Assembly: GCA_036925085.1 (NCBI GenBank)
Contig: JAUPFP010000004.1
Span: 8,096,938-8,160,937 of the forward strand
Source of the DNA: Brachycybe producta
Lineage: Eukaryota > Arthropoda > Diplopoda > Playtdesmida > Andrognathidae
Length of the DNA: 64,000 bases
Reading direction: 5' to 3'
Position numbers and translations under genes: made by a program. The notes under the pieces were generated by a model. It was not told the origin of the DNA, ran no database searches, and worked only from the letters and a program-made list of their open reading frames with translations. This document shows positions 50,501 to 55,400 of this stretch, piece after piece. How positions within the stretch are numbered: the stretch's first letter is position 1; each line of letters begins with the position of its first letter.

Positions 50501-52560
50501 CTTTGTCTTCAAATATTTATTATATTTAAAGCTACACCTAAGTACAGCCACAGACTGAAAAAACAGCAACATAACTTTATTAGTAAAAGTTTAGCTTTCC
50601 TACAACAGGTTGTTTCAACCTATGAAACAAAATCGTGTTTTCAAACACACCAAAAAAAGAAGCCCACAAGAAAATGCCTTTGCTTCTACACATGGAATAG
50701 TTGAGTAAAAGTGGTCGTAGGAAAGGAAAGATTTTATTGTGTTACCGTGATTAGGTCTATTCTTACTGTTCCTTCAGTGAGGACTCACATGACAATCATA
50801 ATACACCTTACATCTACACTAGATCATTCATGCACATTTAAACAGCAAATCGCAAATGCTGTTAAATTGATTTAATTCCACCAATTTCACGAATTTTCTC
50901 TCAAATAATGAAAGAATGTGCATGATCAACATTAACACCAATAAAGTAGTGTCCGGCAGTCTTATGCAAAAGCAAAAAAAGAATTCTTTGAAAAGCTTTC
51001 TTGAATTTTCCAAAAACCTGCATGAAGGATAGTTGCGATATAGACTGTTATTTTCATACTAATTCTATGGGACCCTAATTCAGGAGTGCTTAATACCCTG
51101 AAACTTTCAGGGTATTGGCATTCAGGCTGAATGCCAATAGAAAATTTACCCCCTCCCCAGACCAAATCTAAATTGGAAAAGTAGGTAAACATGCTGAACG
51201 CGTTTTTAGAACTTTTAAAATCTAATTTTCATCACTGATTAAAAATGATCTAATTTCTCATCGTTTGCATTAAGGTTTTGTGAATGAGTTTCAATTGGCC
51301 CTAAGAAGTATATTTTTAAAGATATCGTCATACACTACTGTATAAAGTTATTAACTTATTAACGTCCTCAGCTAATTATACTAATAAAAAGAAATTATAT
51401 CTTGTGACAATGTTGAATAAACTAATTTCAATTTTTGTTTCAAAAAAAGTCTTTTAAACTTTCAACTTTGGAATACAGGAACTATTCCGCGAGCGTAGCG
51501 AGCAAACGGTCATTTTACAGTTTCCTCTTGCCGTCTTATTCCAGCGAGCGTGGTGAGCCATAAAAATAACAGCACTCATACTATGACGTATAATAAAAGT
51601 GGCTCAAACACCCGACTTTCTTTTATAATATAAATTAAATAATAAAATACGAAATTTGGATGTTGGTTTTGGTACAACCTCCTCCCCCCCCTAAAAAGCA
51701 AATGGCCAATTGCTCACCAGACTGCCCCTTATGGGGCATCAGTGCCCTTATTAAAAGCATTCTTTTTTTGCATTTGTCTAAATGTGCACAAATGTGCAAG
51801 AATGTGCGTGAAGGAACAATGAGAATAGACCTTTATGCCTTGTTTCCACTGGGGCAAAAATTTGAACTTTTTTGAAGATTTCAACTCGTGAAAAATAGAA
51901 CACACGTGGCCTCTGCCTATGATAGTGATAGGCGGGGGCCACGTGTCTTCTATTTTTCACCAATTGAAATTTTCAAAAAGTGAAAATTTTCACCCCAGTG
52001 GAAACAAGGCCTTATTGTTGCATTTACACTTTTTAAATATATAACGAAGTTGTGACACTTCCATTTACTGCCAAGAAAACAATGAACAGCCCCAAAATAT
52101 CAACATACTTGACGCCGAAAAACAGAAATAAAAACCAAAAAAGAACAAAAGTATTTGTTAGTTAGGTCCATGAATATTCAACTTGTGAAATAATGTATGA
52201 GTAACCTATAAACGTTTATTAGAAATGTTTGTTTTTGTGTTATTTTTGTCTGTGGCCGGAATACTAGCGTAATTTACAACAAAAAATAACAATAACAAAA
52301 TAAGTTATTCAAAAACTTGAATACTGTGAATGAAATTTTCATTTACTTTGGATTGATGATTTGAAATTCTGCTAAATTTGTTAATCATACTGTACTTTTG
52401 CAATTGGTTCTTCACCCCTTTGCCACATAAACAAAGCCATGCGTTGTCTTTTCATTAGTACTGCCCAGATAAAAAGCTCGTTGTATGGAAAATTAAAGTG
52501 ACATTCCTCGGGTGTAAGATCTCGGTTAGGAACATTTAAAATCCTTGTCTTGAGGTCCTC
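17935..52560 (-). CDS. TRPM: TRPM-family cation channel, 12 C-terminal exons
   Basis: Exons, 5' to 3': 52,560-52,396; 50,393-50,296; 38,846-38,618; 38,548-38,378; 35,154-34,972; 34,892-34,764; 32,648-32,400; 32,340-32,166; 23,823-23,697; 19,598-19,408; 19,339-19,207; 19,144-17,935. All introns have GT/AG ends. The spliced length of 3,060 bases keeps one frame to a TAG. The protein has the pre-S1 segment, S1-S6, the pore segment with LYGEVFAD, the TRP helix LPPPLI and a coiled coil, as in TRPM1/3/6/7 channels that pass divalent cations at the plasma membrane. No alpha-kinase domain follows. The N-terminal homology regions and start codon are upstream of the window. Small missed exons are possible, mainly between 38,378 and 35,154. 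Confidence 0.93.
19207..19339 (-). CDS. TRPM: TRPM exon 11 in window (post-TRP linker)
   Basis: 133 bases. It reads [18 protein letters not shown] then [12 protein letters not shown], matching the LFLTxxDxxxxxxFEExCxExYF block of the family. Its end feeds in frame into the coiled-coil start NHERVEQ. The flanking introns are both short (about 60 bases). Confidence 0.94.
19408..19598 (-). CDS. TRPM: TRPM exon 10 in window (end of S6 and TRP helix)
   Basis: 191 bases, entering in phase 2 and leaving in phase 1. It contains [20 protein letters not shown] and [16 protein letters not shown], the TRPM TRP-helix block. It completes the AVFNNTF motif split by the intron. Confidence 0.94.
19599..20400 (-). 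other. Part of the TRPM intron between exons 10 and 9
   Basis: AT-rich DNA without coding content. It includes a 10-base G run near 20,137. Confidence 0.4.
20401..20460. repeat. Helitron 3' hairpin remnants
   Basis: Two adjacent copies of the hairpin are present: ACCCGTCATAAATGACGGG and then ACCCGTCATACATGACGGG. They share a following ATTTTAACTATTTTATTCAA with 41,440-41,460. Confidence 0.6.
20605..20730. repeat. TTTAGGGCAAATGGTTTTAG repeat array, left part
   Basis: The phrase recurs five to six times with variations (AGGTCAAATGG, GGGCAAATGT). The array continues at 22,477 and is interrupted by the hAT-like element. On the minus strand the repeat reads as ALKPFALK, but it is not a gene. Confidence 0.8.
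21046..21586 (+). mobile_element. Complete non-autonomous Helitron copy (H5)
   Basis: Best full-length member, 541 bases. The host A at 21,045 is followed by TCCCAGGTCTGTGTGTG, and the 3' end is CCCGTCATTTATGACGGG plus TTGCCCCACTAG at 21,586 followed by T. The internal hairpin arms begin CACAGGCAATTGTGCCCAGC (21,406). A palindromic CGCGCATGCGCA is at about 21,307. It encodes no Rep/helicase and must be mobilised in trans. Confidence 0.88.
21604..22098 (+). mobile_element. Non-autonomous Helitron copy (H6)
   Basis: It starts TGCCAGGTCTG, a variant of TCCCAGGTCTG, 17 bases after H5, in the same orientation. The left arm of its internal hairpin is shortened. It ends with the GTCATTCATGGCGGG stem-loop and TTACCCCACTAG at 22,098. 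Confidence 0.8.
22485..22690. repeat. TTTAGGGCAAATGGTTTTAG repeat array, right part
   Basis: Continuation of the array split by the hAT-like element, with seven to eight variants of the phrase including GGATAAATGG and GGGTAAATGG. Confidence 0.8.
22830..23123 (-). mobile_element. Non-autonomous Helitron copy (H7), internally deleted
   Basis: The reverse complement of the family runs from CTAGTGGGGTAACCC to CACACAGACCTGGGA, with host A/T on the outside. The hairpin module is lost, as in H2. The 5' (TG)n run is expanded, giving a CA tract at about 23,081-23,104. Confidence 0.85.
23145..23637 (+). mobile_element. CR1/L2-like LINE 3' fragment
   Basis: The frame reads [10 protein letters not shown] and further [20 protein letters not shown]. 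It corresponds to the LINE C-terminal segment at 9,440-9,700, and the piece ends near the ATTTGAAATTGAAATG tail. It has frameshifts and lies just downstream of TRPM exon 9 within the intron. Confidence 0.7.
23697..23823 (-). CDS. TRPM: TRPM exon 9 in window (outer pore and S6)
   Basis: 127 bases, entering in phase 1 and leaving in phase 2. It starts with [11 protein letters not shown], the extracellular loop after the filter with two Cys, and continues with the S6 helix [20 protein letters not shown]1-like LINE fragment ends only about 60 bases downstream of the donor. Confidence 0.95.
23824..24336 (-). other. Part of the TRPM intron between exons 9 and 8
   Basis: AT-rich single-copy-looking DNA up to the Helitron end. 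Nothing else recognised. Confidence 0.4.
24498..25691 (+). pseudogene. RTE endonuclease domain, one nonsense codon
   Basis: One frame carries [46 protein letters not shown] and HRLVVLDL, the ordered motifs of the APE endonuclease that starts target-primed insertion. It is broken by a TAG at 25,059-25,061, where the second copy reads TAT within SAYGPQ. The frame shifts near 25,685 into the next segment. Confidence 0.88.
25643..26044 (+). pseudogene. RTE linker between endonuclease and reverse transcriptase
   Basis: A lysine-rich helical frame ([20 protein letters not shown] and on), similar to the linker of RTE elements. It is frame-shifted against both neighbours, near 25,685 and 26,010. The second LINE copy also loses its frame at the second junction, so that break may predate insertion. 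Confidence 0.75.
26017..27597 (+). CDS. RTE reverse transcriptase, 526 residues open
   Basis: The longest open frame in the window. Motifs include [27 protein letters not shown], the acid block [36 protein letters not shown] and, at the C-terminus, LRWFGHVLR and GRGRPKQTW. It copies LINE RNA into DNA at the nicked target. All catalytic motifs are intact, but the endonuclease upstream is broken and separated by frameshifts. The whole element is therefore probably inactive and the start codon at 26,017 need not be used. Confidence 0.85.
   Translation: MGEYFSKLMNEGVEHEPFTGRNNDREEVAQVNAEEIVQALRKMKLRKALGSDGIPVEVWKVLGNIAISWLTKLFNRLAMGDRMPGAWRDSWLVPIFKGKGDVQECGNYRGIKLMSHTMKLWERVIEARLRGKTEIGGSQFGFMPGKSTMHPIFAIRQVIEKFWAAKKELHMVFIDLEKAYDRVPRKLLWEVLQKKGVGESYIDMVRDMYRDARTSVKTAWGFSDSFRVRIVVHQGSALSPYLFILVLDELLAGVRQEVPWCMLFADDIVFVGESKMELEIRLEETRNALESKGLKISRAKTEYMKFQWDGKEQLNEGIRLGDSLMQQVHDFKYLGSVLEDDGSLDLDITNRIIAGWHRWTQASGVLCDRKLSIKLKGKFYRTVVRPAMLYGSECWAIKNVHEDRMQVAEMRMLRFMSGVTRRDRIRNDFIRGSVGVTNIVEKMQENRLRWFGHVLRSREDGLLRQAMNLDLGIKRGRGRPKQTWDVVVKRDMVACGVTGGLVQNWNEWRDITSKADPAACGIRYTK
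28277..28345. other. Short unassigned spacer
   Basis: No feature seen between the Helitron pair and the LINE tail. Confidence 0.4.
28346..28402 (-). repeat. CR1/L2-like LINE 3' tail, reverse orientation
   Basis: The reverse complement matches CCCTGCTACATGGCTTTC and AAGCTGATTGCA near 9,840-9,870, ending with the AATTGAATTG tail. It is a severely 5'-truncated insertion. Confidence 0.7.
28403..30349. other. GC-richer unclassified repeat DNA, possibly retroelement interior
   Basis: Base composition is richer in G+C than the flanks. Frames of 60-126 residues occur on both strands. The longest is on the minus strand (29,141-29,521, with [11 protein letters not shown]), with no recognised motifs. 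No terminal repeats were found except the family 2 LTR that follows it. Confidence 0.3.
30350..30719 (+). mobile_element. Family 2 LTR, 3'-truncated
   Basis: It starts TGTGGCAACCTGG and matches 15,020 onward, including GGTGGTCTGCCTGACAG, CCATTTTGGTGCCAGCAGAC and GAGGTCAGAAGTGACC. It stops in CCAGCCTA where the family 1 LTR begins. Confidence 0.7.
30720..31402 (+). mobile_element. Family 1 LTR, complete length
   Basis: It begins TGTAACACTC and ends GTCAAAAGCTCACA. It carries GGTATAAAAGGACC near 30,887 and AATGAATAAAGCG near 31,040. No clear target duplication is seen. Confidence 0.75.
31403..32165 (-). other. Part of the TRPM intron between exons 9 and 8
   Basis: AT-rich DNA with many lysine/asparagine-type short frames on the plus strand (AGAAACTAAAG, GATAAAAAG). 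No supported gene. Confidence 0.4.
32166..32340 (-). CDS. TRPM: TRPM exon 8 in window (S5 and pore)
   Basis: 175 bases, in at phase 0 and out at phase 1. S5 is [19 protein letters not shown]. The pore helix and selectivity segment is [15 protein letters not shown]. The GEVF-type Glu is the residue linked to divalent permeation in TRPM1/3/6/7. The next intron, of about 8.3 kb, holds a LINE, Helitrons and unclassified repeats. Confidence 0.96.
32400..32648 (-). CDS. TRPM: TRPM exon 7 in window (S3-S4 to start of S5)
   Basis: 83 codons, phase 0. It contains [18 protein letters not shown] (entry to S3), then [16 protein letters not shown] (S4) and [15 protein letters not shown] (S4-S5 linker), all in family order. 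Donor GTATGAG; the next intron is only 59 bases. Confidence 0.95.
32649..33185 (-). other. Part of the TRPM intron between exons 7 and 6
   Basis: Nothing recognised beyond low-complexity AT-rich sequence. The short open frames lack motifs. Confidence 0.4.
33186..33707. mobile_element. Old hAT-like MITE without clear target duplication
   Basis: The start CAGGCCCATATTAAGAC and the end GTGTTAATCCGGGCCTG are inverted repeats of the hAT-type CAGGCCCGGATTAA end. The interior includes TGGGCGCCCTAGG and matching AGGGCCCCC near the other end. It encodes nothing. Confidence 0.6.
33708..34763 (-). other. Part of the TRPM intron between exons 7 and 6
   Basis: AT-rich sequence. A 107-residue plus-strand open frame at 34,477-34,800 overlaps the end of exon 6 on the opposite strand and has no recognisable content. 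Confidence 0.4.
34764..34892 (-). CDS. TRPM: TRPM exon 6 in window (S1 and start of S2)
   Basis: 43 codons, phase 0. A very hydrophobic helix ([16 protein letters not shown]) is followed by a polar loop and [18 protein letters not shown], which fits S1 and S2 with the EKxRE end. Donor GTAATT. Confidence 0.9.
34972..35154 (-). CDS. TRPM: TRPM exon 5 in window (linker to S1)
   Basis: 61 codons, phase 0. The first part is a polar, probably variable linker. The end [15 protein letters not shown] matches the conserved xFYxAPxxKFWxxT block that enters S1. The exon start is set by a CTTTAAAG-type acceptor and is less certain than the 3' end. Confidence 0.85.
35155..35530 (-). other. TRPM intron upstream of exon 5
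   Basis: AT-rich DNA, no coding evidence. Confidence 0.4.
35540..35625. repeat. (TA)n microsatellite
   Basis: A long TA/ATAC run. The Tyr/Ile frames on both strands are artefacts. Confidence 0.95.
35622..35965. repeat. TTTAGGGCAAATGG array with 5' flank
   Basis: The flank ACAATAGTGTAGTAATGTGC matches 39,084-39,104, and the array of about six variant phrases starts near 35,818. The two loci share both flank and array, so they belong to one mobile unit. Confidence 0.65.
35990..37000 (+). mobile_element. CR1/L2-like LINE, truncated at both ends
   Basis: The coding part begins near the [14 protein letters not shown] segment, which corresponds to 8,940 in the other copy. The RT palm follows and the copy stops at about 37,000. 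It carries multiple frameshifts. Confidence 0.75.
36550..37000 (+). pseudogene. LINE reverse transcriptase, partial
   Basis: The open frame contains [29 protein letters not shown] and [16 protein letters not shown], the first catalytic motif. The C-terminal half with the FADD box is missing. The upstream part (36,059-36,352) has [10 protein letters not shown] stop and frameshifts separate the two segments. Confidence 0.75.
37001..38310 (+). mobile_element. Family 3 LTR fragment split by a family 4 solo LTR
   Basis: The left part (GTATATAAGTCCGTG, TCATTTAGAGTCGCC, GCAAACCTGG) and the right part (AAGCCTGAGGAGTAA, GGTGGTTCGTTGCA) match, in order, the reverse-oriented family 3 LTR at 40,985-41,370. 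The join is filled by the family 4 LTR. Confidence 0.7.
37201..38119 (-). mobile_element. Family 4 solo LTR with CTAG target duplication
   Basis: It has TGTGAAGGACC and AACGTCTCA ends (TG...CA) and CTAG on both sides (37,197-37,200, 38,120-38,123). Minus-strand signals are TATATAAAGGG near 37,755 and AATAAATC near 37,586. Intact counterpart of the interrupted LTR at 7,297-10,308. Confidence 0.85.
38378..38548 (-). CDS. TRPM: TRPM exon 4 in window (end of pre-S1 segment)
   Basis: 57 codons, phase 0 on both sides, separated from the previous exon by only 69 bases. It has [19 protein letters not shown], matching the hydrophobic pre-S1 helix and LEFKxK of TRPM1/3/7. An acidic and Glu/Gln-rich linker follows and is less conserved. 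Confidence 0.93.
38618..38846 (-). CDS. TRPM: TRPM exon 3 in window
   Basis: 229 bases, closing the split Trp codon and ending in phase 0 at GTAACA. It contains [18 protein letters not shown] and [15 protein letters not shown], among the most conserved cytoplasmic blocks of the TRPM family. It lies in an intron-rich stretch between a solo LTR pair and an old hAT end. Confidence 0.95.
38847..38975 (-). other. TRPM intron start upstream of exon 3
   Basis: Short AT-rich stretch with no feature. Confidence 0.4.
38976..39012 (+). repeat. Single hAT-type terminal repeat
   Basis: ACAGGGCCGGATTAAGGC resembles the CAGGCCCGGATTAAG terminus of hAT elements, but no opposite end was found. Confidence 0.4.
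39070..39490. mobile_element. Repeat unit with TTTAGGGCAAATGG array, possibly an older Helitron
   Basis: The flank ACAATAGTGTGTTAATGTGC is shared with 35,628, and about nine variant phrases run from 39,136 to 39,358. After it, GCCCCGGGCAACGCTGGG is followed by TAATCTA. This is a hairpin-then-CTA arrangement like a weathered Helitron 3' end. Confidence 0.45.
39700..40130. repeat. Dispersed repeat Y with perfect hairpin
   Basis: The phrases CACGTGCTAA, AGACCTTTTCAAAAT, GGGATTTAACATGGG and GTCTCGTTGTCGTCTGC recur in reverse complement at 54,600-55,400. A 49-base hairpin (39,985-40,033) has complementary GGGCGATTGTG/CACAATCGCCC arms. Confidence 0.6.
40131..40860 (-). other. Part of the TRPM intron between exons 3 and 2
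   Basis: No supported gene; short frames only. Confidence 0.4.
40861..41370 (+). mobile_element. Family 3 LTR fragment
   Basis: It matches the LTRs at 53,554 and 57,484 in reverse complement (TCAGAATCCTCTAA segment, TTTGTGTACAAG, CCAAACCTGGATCC, AAGCCTGAGGAGTAA, GGCCTAGCCAACC). Both ends are missing. TATATATATAAG near 40,990 is the equivalent of the TATA box. Confidence 0.7.
41386..41453. repeat. Fragment of the Helitron family 3' region
   Basis: GGGGGTAACCCACCATGAATG with GAGCAGAATTCTAGTTTAAT resembles the reversed Helitron end, with substitutions. Confidence 0.45.
41800..42660 (+). pseudogene. RTE endonuclease, copy 2, degraded
   Basis: It keeps [17 protein letters not shown] and GGDFNGHVG. 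The frame shifts near 42,110, a 113-base segment is missing relative to copy 1, and the DLFM segment is in another frame. Confidence 0.8.
42660..44523 (+). pseudogene. RTE reverse transcriptase, copy 2, degraded
   Basis: Segments at 42,660-43,025, 43,022-43,618, 43,573-43,905, 43,922-44,131 and 44,134-44,523 match copy 1 in order. They include [31 protein letters not shown] and [10 protein letters not shown] 16-base deletion removes the residues after MVFIDLE of the first catalytic block. A TAG near 43,903 and later frameshifts break the rest. Confidence 0.85.
44602..44970. other. Unassigned DNA with a short GC-richer patch
   Basis: An 80-residue frame (44,634-44,876) has no recognised content. 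Its middle is richer in GC and may be an unrecognised repeat. Confidence 0.3.
44971..45012. repeat. Fragment of the hAT-like element interior
   Basis: AATTAAGTTTGTTGCAGGGG followed by GTCTGAGGAGTGCAGCCC matches 20,898-20,937 with few changes. Confidence 0.6.
45296..46004 (+). mobile_element. Family 1 LTR, complete length
   Basis: It starts near TGGTAAACACCCGGC and ends GTCGACGTCAAAAGCTCACA. It has GGTATAAAAAGACC near 45,475 and GATGAATAAAAGTG near 45,641. No target duplication is evident. It may be the 5' LTR of the following interior, or a solo LTR. Confidence 0.7.
46005..49195. other. Unclassified interior between two LTR-like copies
   Basis: The stretch is GC-richer, with Thr/Pro/His-rich frames of 70-190 residues on both strands (for example 48,594-49,151 plus, 48,809-49,222 minus). 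None shows gag, protease, polymerase or transposase motifs. A CCCCCCCCC run is at 46,726. It could be a decayed retroelement interior, but sequence evidence is only its position and composition. Confidence 0.3.
49196..49790 (+). mobile_element. Diverged family 1-related LTR
   Basis: GCCTGGGGGTGCATGATTTC, CTGTCCCTCCCTCCCC, GATGTACACAGGTC, CATAATGGGTCCGTGGACAC and GATGAATAAGTG align in order with family 1, with much divergence. It is clearly more different from 45,296 than the other family 1 copies are from each other, so the two are not a young LTR pair. Confidence 0.5.
49791..50295 (-). other. Intron DNA downstream of TRPM exon 2
   Basis: AT-rich, nothing recognised. Confidence 0.4.
50296..50393 (-). 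CDS. TRPM: TRPM exon 2 in window
   Basis: 98 bases, in at phase 0 and out at phase 2. It contains [10 protein letters not shown] followed by an acidic stretch and SDELRKYS, matching the CKLYKxMAxEA region of TRPM proteins. The donor GTATTT splits a Trp codon (TG|G) that the next exon completes. Confidence 0.92.
50394..51836 (-). other. Part of the TRPM intron between exons 2 and 1
   Basis: AT-rich DNA. It has a short complementary pair (CTGAAACTTTCAGGG near 51,098; GGCATTCAGGCTGAATGCC near 51,117) and related GCGAGCGTAGCGAGC / GCGAGCGTGGTGAGC motifs at 51,490 and 51,544. No supported gene. Confidence 0.4.
51837..52010. mobile_element. Hairpin MITE
   Basis: GCCTTGTTTCCACTGGGG at the left pairs with CCCCAGTGGAAACAAGGC at the right. 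Complementarity continues inward through the AAATTTT and CACGTGGCC/GGCCACGTG segments, making a 174-base near-palindrome. It encodes nothing. A target duplication is uncertain (CTTTAT/CTTAT). Confidence 0.8.
52396..52560 (-). CDS. TRPM: TRPM exon 1 in window (cytoplasmic pre-channel region)
   Basis: 55 codons, phase 0 at both ends, acceptor CTTTTAG, donor GTACAG. It contains [20 protein letters not shown] and [12 protein letters not shown], a hallmark block of the TRPM N-terminal homology region just before the channel. No upstream exon was found between here and the end of the window, so the preceding intron would be over 11 kb. Confidence 0.93.
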
Positions 52561-52656
52561 CTAAAAGATATCCACACAATCATAAGTAATATTAAAAATA
52601 CATCTGTGTGCCCCCCTGCTTTGAAACAAGAATTTAAGAAAATAATCAGTAGATGG

Positions 52657-52859
52657 ACAGGCATCTGTAGACAGCTTCAGAAATGGCCCCGCCTTCATTG
52701 GCTCCGCCCTTTTATGAGCGTCATCAATTTCTAATTGGTATGTTACTTAGGCTGATGTCACATACCACGCCCTTTTTAATTCTAATTGGTTGATATTTGG
52801 TCTAACGCTCATAAAAGGGCGAAGCCAAAGAAATTCTGAAGCTGTCTACAGATGCCTTT
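52657..52859. mobile_element. Hairpin MITE with GTAGATGG duplication
   Basis: The arms AGGCATCTGTAGACAGCTTC and its complement enclose a core that includes GGCTCCGCCCTTTTATGAGCG and CGCTCATAAAAGGGCG. GTAGATGG occurs on both sides (52,649-52,656 and 52,860-52,867). The core resembles the hairpin module of the Helitron family (CTCCGCCCTTTTATGA, TTTCTAATTGG), although the arm tips differ. Confidence 0.75.
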
Positions 52860-52867
52860 GTAGATGG

Positions 52868-53549
52868 TGTCGGCATGTCCATGTGCACATTTTTAAAATG
52901 ATACTATATTTATAACTGGTATAGCCGTTTAAGTTGGTGTGTGTTCCGTTTTCGGGCACAGTTATTTTTTTAGCGTAACTTAAGAGGCTACATCGCAAAA
53001 TTACTTTGAAAAATCTCCACAAAGAGCGCTAGCATCGTTTTTCTATTGACCCCATAGACCCGATGTTAAAGAAGAACCGTTAGATTTTTAAATACACAGT
53101 CGCGGCAATATGTTTATTTTTCAGATTTAAAGTTGTCCAATTTTAATTTTTCAAATGCAATGATGTGCACCTTAAATATATCGTCATCTAGTGATATCAT
53201 GACAAAAAATTGGTAAATGTCCTTCCATTTTTAAAACATATTTCAAAATCGCGAATTTTTAACTCTTTGTTAAACTTTTTTGAGTAATAAAAAAACACAT
53301 TAAAATGCTTGTAAAAATACGTAAAAATAATTTTAAAAAACGAGAAAAAAAGCAACACGTGCGCCAATGTGTTGGCTTCACTGTGGTTTAATTGTGGGTT
53401 TTTAAAATTATTTTTAGGTATTTTACCAACATTTTAATGGATGTTTTTTACTTATTTGGGCGCACTTAATGGAGTTTAACATACGAGTTAAAAATTTGCG
53501 ATTCTGAAGATTGCTGATTATCATCTTCTTTACAATAAACAAGCTGGTC
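52868..53549 (-). other. TRPM intron upstream of exon 1 in window
   Basis: AT-rich. It contains GCGCCAATGTGTTGGCTTCAC, reminiscent of the 193-bp repeat at 54.8-55.4 kb. No gene. Confidence 0.4.
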
Positions 53550-53553
53550 TTAT

Positions 53554-54402
53554 TATAACGAACCACCTTTGGGGGAGATTAGATTTTACCCAAGAGTGGT
53601 TGGCTAGGCCACTTCTTCTATTCTGGTTCGGGAGTAAGGGAAGAAATTAATCCCTTTCGTTTCCTCACAAGTTCCTCTTTTATGAACTTTTACAGTTTCA
53701 AGGATCTTTTCGCTGTCAGCTACTAGTACTCCTCAGGCTTGTGCCTGATTAAAAGCTGGTAGATCGTGATATCCTCTTTGGTCTCATCTATTGTAGGTGA
53801 TCCAGGTTTTCACCTAGATTGCCAGTCCTAGATGAGAAAATGTTAAAGTACTTCGTTCGACTTAGTGAATATAACACACAACATTCAGCAACTTTTTGCC
53901 CATAATAAAAGTATTTCCAAAAATATACAACTGATTCAGAATTTGGCCACCATCGGGCATCGACTCATTATCGAGTAATCAATTCAAAAAGTGCAAGGTA
54001 CTTAGAAGTAAAAAGTGCTTCATTTACACACAAAAAACATGGCCTTTTATACCCAAAAAGAGGATTCTACGAAAACTTTCTCAGAATCCTCTAATTTGTC
54101 ATTTACAAAAGTAAAACCCAAATTGACCAATCAAAACGATTGACTAGTGGTCACCCAAAAATATTAAAGAGGATTCATCTCAAGTTTTAATTAGCAAACA
54201 AAAGAAAAATGTGCCCCTATAGACCTAATGCTGCTGCTCTTTATGTTAAGGAGTGGGACTCCGAGGAAAGGGCACAGGCCCCGGCGAAGTGTGAACCAAA
54301 CAGGATATTGGAAGCAACAGCTGTACGAAACCTTGTACAAATGTTCCATGCCACTCAAAAAAAACCAAACGAGCCAGGATTGCTCCAGGACTTTTCGTTT
54401 CA
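53554..54402 (-). mobile_element. 3' LTR of the family 3 retrotransposon
   Basis: 849 bases, similar along its length to the 5' LTR with small insertions. The outer end is TATAACGAACC where the 5' LTR has TGTTACGAACC. Confidence 0.85.
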
Positions 54403-54415
54403 CCCCCCTCCCAAC
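54403..54415 (-). other. Polypurine tract
   Basis: The minus strand reads GGGAGGGGGG directly before the 3' LTR start TGAAACG. This is the primer site for plus-strand synthesis in LTR elements. Confidence 0.8.
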
Positions 54416-54599
54416 TAAGACTGAAGTTCGTCCCTGAACTTCATCAAGGTAATGAATCCCGATAAACAGCAGCAAGAAGTTTTATTGTCAAACCCCTTTA
54501 ACAATTGCACTTTGTAAAACAATAACTTCAAAAATAAAATTCTCGTACGGCTTGAAAAATAACAGATATATACAAAGTTAATAAAATCACAGGTTTCAT

Positions 54600-55400
54600 T
54601 AAGAGCCTAGATCCACGTCCATCTTGTTGTTTTGAGCAGACGACAACGAGACAAATAAGTCTTCTTATATAGTGTTACTAAAACTGAAAGAAATCGCCTC
54701 ACAATCGCTCAATTAAAATACAGTAAAGCGCAAAATGCAATAAAAAGTATTGTTCTTCACGTGCTCGATTTATATAATTTTTGAAAAGGTCCTTCTATTT
54801 TTAAACAAGGTTCAAAGTCGTTCGTTTTTTCAACCCCATGTTAAATCCCATAGGATCAAAAACCGTCCCACAAACATTTGAAAAACTCTCGTTAAAACTG
54901 ATTTAGAACAATAACAAAATAATTAGCACATACATTCATGTATTGGCTTCACGATGTTTCCTTTTTATAAATTTTGAAGAGGTCCTTCTATTTTTTAATA
55001 ACGTTTAAAATCGTACGTTTTTAAACTCCATGTTAAGTCCCATAGGACTAAAACACCGTCCAACAAAAGTTAAGAGAACTCTGATTAAAAATGATTTAGA
55101 GCAATCAGAAAAATTAGCACGTACTTACATGTATTTATTGCCTTCAGGATTATTCCTTTTTCTAAATTTTAAAAGGGCTTTCTATTTTTAAATAACATTT
55201 AAAATCTTACGTTTTTTTAACTCCATGTTAAGTCCCATAGGAACAAAAAAACGTCACTCAAACATTTGAAGAACTCCCGTTAAAAACAACTCAGAACGAT
55301 AACAAAATAATTATTACGTGCATTAATCTACTGGCTTCACAATGTTTTCTTTTTATAAGGTTAGCACGCGAAATTATTTTTCTATTAATTATTATGTGAC
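54600..55400. repeat. About 193-bp tandem repeat inside the retrotransposon
   Basis: The anchor TTAAATCCCATAGGA / TTAAGTCCCATAGGA occurs at about 54,841, 55,033 and 55,228, each with the same order of flanking phrases (GGTCCTTCTATTTTT before, AATTAGCACGTAC after). Three full units and partial ones are present, and a related copy is at 39.7-40.1 kb. Confidence 0.75.
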
